Positions 8,371 through 15,275 of a stretch of DNA of 15,536 nucleotides are shown here, one piece after another. Origin of the DNA: Christensenella sp. UBA1252 (GTDB lineage: Bacteria > Bacillota > Clostridia > Christensenellales > CAG-1252). The position numbers and the translations under genes were made by a program. Positions within the stretch are counted from its first letter, which is position 1. Every line of letters begins with the position of its first letter. A model generated the notes under the pieces. The model had not been told where the DNA came from and did not search any database. It saw only the letters and a list, made by a program, of their open reading frames with translations. The DNA lies in assembly GCA_002308575.1 (NCBI GenBank), contig DBVY01000031.1, forward strand, positions 1-15,536, written 5' to 3'.

Positions 8371-10262
8371 TCAACGTCCTCCTTCTTTTTAGACGAATTC
8401 TTTTTGAAGAAAACGGCGCTGTAGCCCGGAATGTGCATTTCGATGTAGAATTTTTCGCCGTGGCACTCGCCGACCTGCGCGGTTACGCTGTACGTATCGT
8501 TCGGGCCGCCGAACTTCTTGTTCTCGCTGTCGAACACCGCCTTATATCTGCCCTTTTCGCGGACGCCGATCTTATAGTTATAGCGCGTCACGGGCGACAT
8601 ATTGAAGATACAGAGAATGGTTTCTCCGTCCTGCGCGATACGGTTAAACGCGAAGACGTTTTGCAAATTGTCGTCCACGACCGCCCAGCGGAATCCGTCG
8701 TACGAAGTGTCGCAATCGTAGAACGGCTTTTCTTTCTTATAGAAATCGTTCAGCGCGCACACGTAATTCAACATATTTCTATGCGCCGGATAATCGAGGA
8801 GCATCCAATCCAACCCTTGATAATATTTCCATTCGGCGAATTGCGCAAACTCGCCGCCCATAAACAAAAGCTTTTTGCCGGGGTGCGCCATCATATAGCC
8901 GTAATAGGTCTTCAAACTCTTGAACTTCTCTTCGTAGTCGCCCGCCATCTTGTTGATCAACGAGCCTTTTCCGTGCACGACTTCGTCGTGAGAAAGCGGA
9001 AGAATGAAGTTTTCGCTGAACGCGTACATCATCGAGAACGTCATGCAACCGTGTACTTCCTTGCGGAAGAAGGGGTTCGTGGAAACGTAGCGAAGCGTGT
9101 CGTTCATCCAACCCATGTTCCATTTGAAGTTGAAGCCCAATCCGTCCATATACGGCGGCTTCGTCACCTTCGGGAACGCCGTGGATTCTTCGGCGATCAT
9201 CAACGCGCCTTTGTGCTTGGTCAAAACGGCGTTGTTAAGTTGCTTGATAAAATCGATCGCTTCGAGGTTGTAATTGCCGCCGAAGCAGTTTCTTTCCCAA
9301 TCTTCGCCCTGACGCGCGTAATCGAGATAAAGCATACTCGCAACGGCGTCCATACGGATTCCGTCGACGTGATAGACGTCGAACCAGAACATCGCCGAAG
9401 AGATCAGGAAGCTGCGGACTTGCGGCTTGCCGTAATCGTAAACGACGGTGCCCCATTCCTTATGCTCGCGCTTCTTATCGCTCGCGTACTCGTATTGATA
9501 GGTTCCGTCGAACTTGTAAAGACCGAATTCGTCCTTCGGGAAATGCGCGGGAACCCAATCGATGATAACGCCGATATTCACACGGTGGAAGGCGTCGATC
9601 AGCTCCATAAAATCGTCCGGCGTTCCGAAACGGGAAGTCGGCGCGAACATACCGGTCGCCTGATAACCCCAACTGCCGTCGAACGGGTGCTCCGTGATGG
9701 GCAGGAACTCGACGTGCGTGTAGCCCATTTGCTTGACGTACGGAACGAGCGATTTCGCCAGATCCTTATAAGAATAGACGTTTCCGTCCTCGTGGCGGCG
9801 CCAAGACCCGAGGTGGACCTCGTAAATATTGATCGGCGCGTTATAAGGCGAAAAATTTTCGCGGCGCGCCATATACTCGGCGTCCTTCCACTTGTGGCGG
9901 AATTTATAAATCTTCGACGCGTTGCCCGGAGGCGTTTCGGTGTGGAGCGCAAACGGGTCCGCTTTGTAAACGACGCGCCCGTCCGCCTGCGTAACGGCAT
10001 ATTTATATCTGTCGTACACTTTCGGCGTCGTCAAAAACGCTTCGAAGAAATCGCCCGTGCAGCGATTCATTACGTTCGCGTTCGGATCCCAGCCGTTAAA
10101 GTCGCCGACGACCGACACACTTTTCGCGAAAGGCGCCCATACGCGGAACATAAAACCACGCTCTTTCCCGACCGAAGTGGGGGTGGGGCAAAAGATCTTG
10201 TAGCTTTCGTAATTCGTGCCGTCATGAAACAAATAAGAAGGGTAATCAAGGTTTTCCGACAT
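8367..10262 (-). CDS. glgB: 1,4-alpha-glucan branching enzyme
   Basis: This GH13 transglycosylase cuts alpha-1,4 chains and rejoins them as alpha-1,6 branches. The N-terminal CBM48-type module is visible ([21 protein letters not shown], about 40-60). The four GH13 regions are [18 protein letters not shown] with nucleophile D305, IAEESTAFP with acid/base E358, and [14 protein letters not shown] with D426, followed by an all-beta C-terminal domain. I choose the ATG at 10262 (631 residues). An in-frame ATG four codons upstream (10274) exists, but its bases form part of the GGAGG that stands 5 bases before ATG 10262. This is the first gene of the operon, about 27 bases from the predicted transcription start, and its stop overlaps glgC by four bases. 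Confidence 0.96.
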   Translation of the reverse strand: MSENLDYPSYLFHDGTNYESYKIFCPTPTSVGKERGFMFRVWAPFAKSVSVVGDFNGWDPNANVMNRCTGDFFEAFLTTPKVYDRYKYAVTQADGRVVYKADPFALHTETPPGNASKIYKFRHKWKDAEYMARRENFSPYNAPINIYEVHLGSWRRHEDGNVYSYKDLAKSLVPYVKQMGYTHVEFLPITEHPFDGSWGYQATGMFAPTSRFGTPDDFMELIDAFHRVNIGVIIDWVPAHFPKDEFGLYKFDGTYQYEYASDKKREHKEWGTVVYDYGKPQVRSFLISSAMFWFDVYHVDGIRMDAVASMLYLDYARQGEDWERNCFGGNYNLEAIDFIKQLNNAVLTKHKGALMIAEESTAFPKVTKPPYMDGLGFNFKWNMGWMNDTLRYVSTNPFFRKEVHGCMTFSMMYAFSENFILPLSHDEVVHGKGSLINKMAGDYEEKFKSLKTYYGYMMAHPGKKLLFMGGEFAQFAEWKYYQGLDWMLLDYPAHRNMLNYVCALNDFYKKEKPFYDCDTSYDGFRWAVVDDNLQNVFAFNRIAQDGETILCIFNMSPVTRYNYKIGVREKGRYKAVFDSENKKFGGPNDTYSVTAQVGECHGEKFYIEMHIPGYSAVFFKKNSSKKKEDVE

Positions 10263-10267
10263 AACTT

Positions 10268-10272
10268 CCTCC
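10268..10272 (-). promoter_or_regulatory. Ribosome binding site deciding the glgB start
   Basis: GGAGG on the minus strand is followed by AAGTT and then ATG at 10262, an ideal spacing. The alternative ATG at 10274 overlaps this GGAGG and is preceded only by a pyrimidine run with no Shine-Dalgarno sequence. The longer 635-residue reading is therefore unlikely. Confidence 0.8.
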
Positions 10273-10295
10273 ATAGAAAAAAAAGGGTTATCGTA

Positions 10296-10324
10296 ATTAT
10301 ATCACAACAAACCACCTTTTTCAA
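10296..10324 (-). promoter_or_regulatory. Sigma-A promoter of the glycogen operon
   Basis: On the minus strand the -35 box TTGAAA (10324-10319) and -10 box TATAAT (10301-10296) are separated by exactly 17 bases. A TGA triplet stands directly before TATAAT, giving an extended -10. Transcription should start near 10289, leaving a leader of about 27 bases before glgB. The boxes are close to ideal, which suggests strong housekeeping expression. I see no obvious operator palindrome overlapping them. Confidence 0.85.
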
Positions 10325-10344
10325 TAGTAAAACGCAAGATTTTT

Positions 10345-10378
10345 AGGGCATTTTGAGAAAAGTTGCTCAAAAAGCCCT
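10345..10378. terminator. Strong hairpin after the isomerase gene, possible weak bidirectional terminator
   Basis: The 13-base arms AGGGCATTTTGAG (10345-10357) and CTCAAAAAGCCCT (10366-10378) pair at 12 of 13 positions around an 8-base loop. The hairpin starts 3 bases after the isomerase stop codon on the minus strand. There it is followed by AAAAAT rather than a T-run, so termination in that direction is uncertain. On the plus strand it is followed by TTTCTT. It separates the isomerase gene from the glycogen operon promoter. Confidence 0.45.
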
Positions 10379-10381
10379 TTC

Positions 10382-11134
10382 TTAACCGAAAATTTGCTCC
10401 AAACGCGCCTTCCCGTCAGATAAAAATGCGGAAATATCCGTATATTCCGCTGTTTGGAAGGCTTCGAGCGTAAAATCGCCTTCAAAGCCGCCTTTTTTGA
10501 GCTTTTCGGCGAGCGAAGAAAAGTTATAGATCCCCTTTCCGAGCATAAAATGACAGTCTTTTTTGCCATCTCCGTCCGATAAATGCGTCGCGATCAATCT
10601 GTCCATATAGCGCTCCGCCATTTGTCCGTTATCGTCGCCGAACATTAAGGCGTGGCAGGTGTCGTAACAGAAATACGCGTCCTTGACGGCGCGGAACAAT
10701 TCGTCGAACGGCTTGTCGCCGACGAGGTTTTCAAACGCGAGTTTTACGCCCTGCGCCGCCGCAAATTCCACGATTTCTCCGACGTTATCGATGACGGCGG
10801 GCGTCACTTCGGGCAGGTGCGCCACGACGATTTCCACGCCCTGTTCTTTCGCGCCTTTGACGTAAATTTTATGCGTTTTAACCGCCTCTTTCGCGCCGTA
10901 ATATTTGTTCGCGAGATAGGGCGCGTACTTGATCGGGCAATGCGCGTAAGAAACTTTCAACCCCTGCTCGCGCAGAAACTTGAATTGCTCGTACTCGGAA
11001 ATGCCGCTGTTCGTGTTGAAATCCGTGTGGCACCAGACCGCCGTCTTTTGAAAACCCGCTTCCTTGATCTTTTCGAACCGATCTTCCGCCGGCAGATCGA
11101 ACCCGCAATAGGCGTAAACGCTGATATCGTTCAT
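10382..11134 (-). CDS. Sugar phosphate isomerase/epimerase-like TIM-barrel protein (xylose isomerase-like)
   Basis: This 250-residue protein fits the AP-endonuclease-2/xylose-isomerase-like TIM barrel family, whose members use a divalent metal to isomerise or epimerise sugars and polyols. Probable metal ligands and neighbours are spread as the family expects: H106 (VAHLPEV), E135 (AFENLVGD), D158 and H161 (CYDTCHA), H184 and D187 (THLSDGDG), H195, and E224 (TLEAF). No signal peptide is present, so it is cytoplasmic. GGAG lies ahead of the ATG and a good promoter lies further upstream. It reads in the same direction as the glycogen operon but ends about 120 bases before it and is separated by a hairpin and the operon promoter, so a shared role in glycogen metabolism is not shown. 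The substrate cannot be named. Confidence 0.8.
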   Translation of the reverse strand: MNDISVYAYCGFDLPAEDRFEKIKEAGFQKTAVWCHTDFNTNSGISEYEQFKFLREQGLKVSYAHCPIKYAPYLANKYYGAKEAVKTHKIYVKGAKEQGVEIVVAHLPEVTPAVIDNVGEIVEFAAAQGVKLAFENLVGDKPFDELFRAVKDAYFCYDTCHALMFGDDNGQMAERYMDRLIATHLSDGDGKKDCHFMLGKGIYNFSSLAEKLKKGGFEGDFTLEAFQTAEYTDISAFLSDGKARLEQIFG

Positions 11135-11149
11135 TTTTTCTCCTTTTTT

Positions 11150-11163
11150 CGGCTCGCAAGCCG
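11150..11163 (-). other. Small hairpin in the isomerase leader
   Basis: CGGCT-TGCG-AGCCG on the minus strand forms a 5-bp stem with a four-base loop. It lies between the predicted transcription start and the AAAAAAGGAG ribosome binding site. It may be only a leader structure. Confidence 0.35.
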
Positions 11164-11170
11164 CTTATTC

Positions 11171-11199
11171 ATTGTAACATATCACAAAAATCGTTGCAA
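11171..11199 (-). promoter_or_regulatory. Sigma-A promoter of the isomerase gene
   Basis: On the minus strand TTGCAA (11199-11194) and TACAAT (11176-11171) are 17 bases apart, and the -10 box begins 37 bases from the isomerase ATG. With the plus-strand start at 11337, the 202-base gap is a divergent promoter region. Confidence 0.75.
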
Positions 11200-11250
11200 G
11201 CGCGGCGGCGTCACTTGGGGATCTTTGCCCGAAAAACCGATGAAAACGCG

Positions 11251-11269
11251 CGAAAACCGTTGGTTTTCG
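11251..11269. promoter_or_regulatory. Inverted repeat in the divergent intergenic region
   Basis: CGAAAACC (11251-11258) and GGTTTTCG (11262-11269) are perfect 8-base arms around GTT. It lies between the two divergent promoters, about 52 bases before the minus-strand -35 box and 54 before the plus-strand -10 box. It could be a protein binding site or a transcript hairpin. On the plus strand a run of eight T starts 15 bases later, too far away for a normal terminator. Confidence 0.4.
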
Positions 11270-11322
11270 AGGCTGAAAATTACTTTTTTTTAATTTTAAC
11301 TGTATTTATTTAAAAAGTGTTG

Positions 11323-11328
11323 TATAAT
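11323..11328 (+). promoter_or_regulatory. -10 box directly upstream of the surface protein gene (possible leaderless start)
   Basis: TATAAT ends 8 bases before the ATG at 11337, so transcription would be expected to begin at about 11335-11337, on or beside the start codon. No purine-rich Shine-Dalgarno sequence exists between the box and the ATG. I find no good -35 hexamer at 16-18 bases upstream. The pattern matches leaderless mRNAs known from other bacteria. Confidence 0.55.
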
Positions 11329-11336
11329 CGAATTAT

Positions 11337-14300
11337 ATGAAAAGCGGAAGAAGATTTTCGGTTTCCCTATGTTTGATCCTTTTGATCGCGTTTTGTTTGA
11401 CGGCGGTATTTTTCGCTTGCGAAGAAACGGTTTCCGTTTCTCTTTCGTTAAGCGCCGATCCGACGCCGGGCGCCGTTCTCGAACCTTCTCTCGAATTTTC
11501 GGGCGCGGAGCGCAAGATCAAAGTATATTCCGAAAAGGATTACGTCCTTTCGATCGTAAAAGGCGAAACGATCGCCTCGGTCGAGAACGGCAAGGTCAAG
11601 ATCGCCGAAACCGCCGAGGAAGGCAGCGAATTCACGGTGCGCGCGTCGATCGAATCCCTCTCGACAGAGCGGACGTTCCGCGTCGCGGCATCCCCCATCG
11701 AGCGCGTCGATTTGTTTCTTCCCGAAACGGCGACGGCGGGCGAACAAATCCTGCTCTCGTTCTCCGCTGTTTGCGCGGAAGGCGTCACCGTACCGTCCGC
11801 GAGATACGAAGTCGTTTCCGGGAAAGGAACGATCCTCGATAACGTGTTGACGATCGATCCCTCTGCGGATTACGGCGACGAGATCGTCGTTTGCGCCATC
11901 ACGGGCGGCGTTCGGAGCGCGCAAAAGACCGTTCGCGTGACGACCGTGCAACCGGAAACCCTCGTGATTTCCGTGGACGGAAAGACCTGCCTGCCCGGAA
12001 AGACGCTCCCCCTTTCGGTCGTCGTCGATCCCGAAAACGCGAGTTTCCCCGTTTCCGTTTCGATCGTAAAAGGCGCGGACAACGCGACCTACGACCAAGC
12101 GCGCGGCATTCTTTCCGTTTCGGAAAACGCGCCGATGAAGTCCGAAATCACGCTTCGCGCGGTCTGCGGCGGCGTTACGGCGGAAGAAACGATCCTCGTC
12201 GATTATCCCGACGTCACCTCGATCTCCGCGCAAGGCGGAAGGACGGGCGTTCGCCCCGGCGAAACGCGCAACTTCTCTTTCACCGTTTTCCCCGCGGACG
12301 CAAATCCCGAAAGCGTTAAGATCTCCCTCGTGCAGGGCGCGGAAAGCGTCGAATGGCGGCAAGGCACCGAGTTTACGGTCTATCCGGACGCCGAAGACGG
12401 CGCCGAGATCGTCTTCTATTTGGAAGCCGGAGAGGACGCCTATTCCACGCTGACCTACCTCGTTGAAAAATCGGGCGTGGACAGCGTTTCTTTGACCTTT
12501 TCGAGCGACGCGGAATTCGCAAAGAGCGGCGCCGTGATCTCTCTTTCCGCCAAAGTTCTTCCCGCCTCTTATCAGGGCGGCGTTTCCTATATCGTAACCG
12601 AAGGCGCCGACCTCGTTACGATCAGCGGCGACCTCGCGACCGTAAAAGACGGCGCGGGCAGAGGCACGGTCCGGATCGTGGCGGAAGCCTTGGACGGCAC
12701 CCGCTCCAACGAAATCTCCTTTGCGGTCAGCGGCAGATATTCCCGCCGCGCATACACCTCTTGGCAAAACGTTTCTCTCGCCACCGTTGACGAAAACGAA
12801 TGCGTTTGGATGATTCTTCCCGAAGTTAAAAAAGCGGGCGGAATCACCGTCGTCGTTCCGAGAGAAGTCAAGGATCTCGTGATCGAAGGGCGCTATCAAG
12901 GAACGGCGGACACCTTATACGAGGACGTTTATTTCTATTTCCGCAACGCTTCGGAGCGCACCGTTACTCTTGTGAATTTCGGAACGAAAGCGACGTTCGG
13001 GCTCGGCGGCACCGTTTTGGATTTCGGAACCGCAGGCAACACCGAGATCGTGCTCGAAGGCATGAATTACGTCGAAGCGGATTCCCCCTATTATTTGGAT
13101 AACACGGGCGCGGTCATCGACGGCGTTTGGCGCAACGGCTATTCGTACGCGTCGCAAATCGCCGTAAAGCGCTCGGGCGTCGGCGGACAAAACGGCAGCG
13201 CGGGCGGCACGGCGATCTCGGGCTTTAACCTAACCTTCTCGGGAATCGGCACGCTGACGGCGATCGCGGGCGACGGAACGGACGGCTTGGACGGCGGCGA
13301 CGGCGCGGACGCGGAGTTTGACGAAAACGATTTGATCTACGTTTCGGGCGCAGGCGGAACCGGCGGCGCGGGCGGCGACAGCGGCTATGCGATTTACGGA
13401 TATCGAATTTCTTTTTCCGACTGCTGGCAGAACATAACGGTGACCCCCGGCAACGCGGGCGCAGGCGGCAAAGGCGGAAAAGCCGGTTCGATCGAAGCGC
13501 TTGCGGGCAAAGACGTAACGGCGACGAAGGGAACGGACGGCAGAAACGGTCCGGATGGCGTCACGCGCGGGTCGATCGGATACTACGAACTCACGGGCGG
13601 ACCCGGTATGATCACGCACGGAAGCGTCGTTTCCCGAAAGGTGAAACCGCAGGAATCGCTCCCCGATTTTACGGATAAACTATCTCGTTTTTACGGGATC
13701 GGCTTGTATTACGGCAACGCGCTCTACAATCCTTACAAGAACCTGAAAACCAGCAAGCGCTACAATATGGACGTTCAGACCGACACGGTCGAGCTCATGC
13801 GCCAAACCAATTATCTCGCCTACACGATGTCGCAAATGCCCAAAAACTGCTGGCGGGAGATCTCCTTCGTCAGCGGCAAAATGGTAACGATCTATCTCGC
13901 GAAATCCATTACGTCGGGCACGGGCAGCACGATCCTCGGTTTGACGAGCGACGCGAACCGCGTTTGGTTCGCAACCTTCAACACCGAGATCCGCGGCGTT
14001 TTGTACAGCGGATATTTCAACATCATGCTGCACGAATTTACGCACGTTTTCCATTATAATTTCTCCGCTTCGGCGCGTTCCGCGTTCGAATCCGAGCTCA
14101 AATCTTACAATTTCGGACTCGGTTATAAATCTTCTTACGGCTCCACCGAACGCGTCTACGGCGTAAACGGCGATTACGGTGCGGAGAACAGCTGCTTCCT
14201 CTCCGCCTATTCGAGAAAGACCGTTATGGAAGACGCGGCGGAAACGCTCTCCCTCGTTTTGACGCTCACGTTCGTACCCGATTTTCTCGCGCCGAGCACG

Positions 14301-14429
14301 GCGATCTATAAGAAGTACGACTGCATTCGCCGCGCCCTCGGGAACGAATTCGAAACGCTCTCCGCTTCTCGCGCGACGAACGGTTCCACCTATCCGTACT
14401 ACGAATTAAGATCGCTTCAAACCGCGTAA
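11337..14429 (+). CDS. Exported, probably lipid-anchored protein with Ig-like repeats, Gly-rich repeats and a HExxH metallopeptidase-like domain
   Basis: This is a 1030-residue modular protein. Residues 1-27 are a signal sequence: basic K2/R5/R6, a hydrophobic core, then VFFA before C28. This resembles a lipobox but has Phe at -3. Residues 30-466 hold about five bacterial Ig-like (BIG-type) repeats starting near 30, 120, 204, 292 and 380. A beta-rich segment spans about 467-612. From about 613 to 740 glycine-rich loops alternate with beta pairs; GTAISGFNLTFSG (from 624) and GYAIYGYRISFSD (from 683) show a 59-residue repeat. The C-terminal domain (about 780-1030) has HEFTH at 899-903 and EDAAE at 965-969, suggesting a zinc gluzincin with Glu as third ligand. 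It probably sits on the cell surface and may cut or bind an external polymer. It is a single-gene unit followed by a terminator. The substrate is unknown. Confidence 0.85.
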   Translation: MKSGRRFSVSLCLILLIAFCLTAVFFACEETVSVSLSLSADPTPGAVLEPSLEFSGAERKIKVYSEKDYVLSIVKGETIASVENGKVKIAETAEEGSEFTVRASIESLSTERTFRVAASPIERVDLFLPETATAGEQILLSFSAVCAEGVTVPSARYEVVSGKGTILDNVLTIDPSADYGDEIVVCAITGGVRSAQKTVRVTTVQPETLVISVDGKTCLPGKTLPLSVVVDPENASFPVSVSIVKGADNATYDQARGILSVSENAPMKSEITLRAVCGGVTAEETILVDYPDVTSISAQGGRTGVRPGETRNFSFTVFPADANPESVKISLVQGAESVEWRQGTEFTVYPDAEDGAEIVFYLEAGEDAYSTLTYLVEKSGVDSVSLTFSSDAEFAKSGAVISLSAKVLPASYQGGVSYIVTEGADLVTISGDLATVKDGAGRGTVRIVAEALDGTRSNEISFAVSGRYSRRAYTSWQNVSLATVDENECVWMILPEVKKAGGITVVVPREVKDLVIEGRYQGTADTLYEDVYFYFRNASERTVTLVNFGTKATFGLGGTVLDFGTAGNTEIVLEGMNYVEADSPYYLDNTGAVIDGVWRNGYSYASQIAVKRSGVGGQNGSAGGTAISGFNLTFSGIGTLTAIAGDGTDGLDGGDGADAEFDENDLIYVSGAGGTGGAGGDSGYAIYGYRISFSDCWQNITVTPGNAGAGGKGGKAGSIEALAGKDVTATKGTDGRNGPDGVTRGSIGYYELTGGPGMITHGSVVSRKVKPQESLPDFTDKLSRFYGIGLYYGNALYNPYKNLKTSKRYNMDVQTDTVELMRQTNYLAYTMSQMPKNCWREISFVSGKMVTIYLAKSITSGTGSTILGLTSDANRVWFATFNTEIRGVLYSGYFNIMLHEFTHVFHYNFSASARSAFESELKSYNFGLGYKSSYGSTERVYGVNGDYGAENSCFLSAYSRKTVMEDAAETLSLVLTLTFVPDFLAPSTAIYKKYDCIRRALGNEFETLSASRATNGSTYPYYELRSLQTA

Positions 14430-14450
14430 ACGCCCGCTCGATTTCTTTTG

Positions 14451-14483
14451 CGCCGCACGTTCTCCTGCGGCGTTTTTATTTTT
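14451..14483 (+). terminator. Rho-independent terminator after the surface protein gene
   Basis: CGCCGCA (14451-14457) pairs perfectly with TGCGGCG (14466-14472) around an 8-base loop and is followed at once by TTTTTATTTTT. It lies 21 bases after the stop codon. Confidence 0.88.
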
Positions 14484-14521
14484 CCCGCATAAAAACTTTC
14501 TCTTTGCGCATTCTATCCTCG

Positions 14522-14540
14522 GAGCTTCGGCTCAAAGGAG
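14522..14540 (+). promoter_or_regulatory. UUCG hairpin and ribosome binding site ahead of the DUF378 gene
   Basis: GAGC-TTCG-GCTC (14522-14533) is a short stem with a C(UUCG)G tetraloop, an unusually stable RNA fold. It is followed without a gap by the strong site AAAGGAG (14534-14540), six bases before the ATG. The stem may keep the ribosome binding site exposed. I found no convincing promoter between the preceding terminator and this point. Confidence 0.5.
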
Positions 14541-14546
14541 AAAAAA

Positions 14547-14783
14547 ATGATCACTTTAATTGCTTTAATCATCACCATTATCGGCGCGATCAACTGGCTT
14601 GTGATCGGAATTTGCGGCTTTAATATCGTGGGCTGGATCACGTTCGGAAGTACCATCGCGGCAAGGATCGTCTACGTCCTCGTCGGCATCGCGGGCGCCT
14701 GGCTGATCTACTTTATCTTCCGCAAGAAAGGCAGAGTGGACGCGGAATTCCCCGAAGAGCGCGCGCACGAAAGGATCGGCTGA
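14547..14783 (+). CDS. Small DUF378 (YuzA-like) membrane protein
   Basis: This 78-residue protein has two transmembrane segments: about 2-24, containing the family-typical INWLVIG, and about 38-60 (RIVYVLVGIAGAWLIYFIF). A short charged cytoplasmic tail begins with RKKGR. The AINWL...G.FGxNxVG and RIVYxLVGxA pattern matches DUF378 proteins, widespread small membrane proteins of unknown role. AAAGGAG six bases upstream fixes the start. A 46-codon gene follows after one base, so the two are probably made together. No function can be assigned. Confidence 0.85.
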   Translation: MITLIALIITIIGAINWLVIGICGFNIVGWITFGSTIAARIVYVLVGIAGAWLIYFIFRKKGRVDAEFPEERAHERIG

Positions 14784-14784
14784 C

Positions 14785-14925
14785 GTGGGCTTTCTCGGAA
14801 AAACGTTCGAAAAAGCCAAGCGCGCGATCGAACGGATCAAGAGCAAATTCGATACCCAAGGCGCCTATACCGGCGCCCCTTCGAACGGTTCCGACGAACC
14901 CGAACAGGACGCCGACGATCTTTAA
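14785..14925 (+). CDS. Small hypothetical protein (46 residues, GTG start) coupled to the DUF378 gene
   Basis: A GTG codon one base after the DUF378 stop opens a 46-codon frame ending in TAA. AAAGGA lies nine bases ahead, inside the end of the DUF378 gene. The N-terminal half is basic and predicted helical (GFLGKTFEKAKRAIERIKSKF), with hydrophobic residues on one face. The C-terminal half is polar and strongly acidic (DEPEQDADDL). No cysteines, membrane segment or recognised motif is visible. The terminator starts six bases after its stop, as expected for the last gene of a two-gene unit. I do not recognise the family. The coding call rests on spacing, ribosome binding site and amino acid make-up. 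Confidence 0.55.
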   Translation: MGFLGKTFEKAKRAIERIKSKFDTQGAYTGAPSNGSDEPEQDADDL

Positions 14926-14930
14926 AAGAA

Positions 14931-14962
14931 GGCTACGCAACCCCTTGCGCAGCCCTCTTTTT
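14931..14962 (+). terminator. Rho-independent terminator after the DUF378 unit
   Basis: GGCTACGCAA (14931-14940) pairs with TTGCGCAGCC (14945-14954) at nine of ten positions around loop CCCC, followed by CTCTTTTT. A-rich bases before the stem could extend pairing with the T-run, so it may also work from the other side. Confidence 0.85.
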
Positions 14963-15016
14963 CAACCTTCCCTTTTCTCCGCAATTATCCGAATAAAACA
15001 AGGGATTTTTTCTTTT

Positions 15017-15035
15017 CGGATTCGATCCGTTTTTT
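15017..15035 (+). terminator. Short hairpin with T-run, possible second terminator
   Basis: CGGAT-TCG-ATCCG (15017-15029) is a perfect 5-bp stem with a three-base loop followed by TTTTTT. It is weaker than the terminator at 14931-14962 and may be a backup, or the first member of the hairpin cluster that follows. Confidence 0.4.
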
Positions 15036-15037
15036 AT

Positions 15038-15142
15038 GAATTCTCGCTTCGCTCCGTGAATTGGCTTCGCCATGATTTCTCGCTATCGCTTTATGGATTG
15101 TTTGACTGCGTCAAACGTTATGGCTACATTCGCTTACGCGAA
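15038..15142. repeat. Cluster of small perfect hairpins
   Basis: Within about 105 bases there are AATTC/GAATT arms (15039-15043 with 15058-15062), TGGC-TTC-GCCA (15062-15072), GTTTGAC-TGC-GTCAAAC (15100-15116) and TTCGC-TTAC-GCGAA (15129-15142). Stems are perfect and most loops are three or four bases, but stem sequences differ from one to the next. There is no coding signal and no array spacing like CRISPR. The function is unknown. Confidence 0.6.
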
Positions 15143-15185
15143 AAGAAAATGATAAAACTATTTTTTTTGAGGCTTTGGAGTTTGA

Positions 15186-15231
15186 TGCAAATGCGGGGCG
15201 CAACGATAAAAAAGCCACCGGCGCGCACTCC
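15186..15231. repeat. 46-base direct repeat, copy 1
   Basis: This copy matches the one starting at 15315 at 40 of 46 positions with no gaps. It contains the shared cores GGCGCAACGA and GGCGCGCACTCC. Its end CGCACTC also forms an inverted pair with GAGTGCG at 15257-15263. Confidence 0.7.
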
Positions 15232-15275
15232 CATTCTTATTTGTGCGCGTGGGAAAGAGTGCGAACGCGAGGATG

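Noticed and set aside
8433..10346. A 637-codon open frame antisense to glgB
   Set aside because: It has no ribosome binding site, its peptide is rich in Arg, His and Val with no motif, and it mirrors the codon bias of glgB. Other long antisense frames (for example 1036-2103, 6316-8121 and 11448-12899) were rejected for the same reason.
13177..13556. Collagen-like triple helix in the surface protein
   Set aside because: Glycine is frequent, but there is no long uninterrupted G-x-y register. The pattern is Gly-rich loops alternating with beta strands at a 59-residue period.
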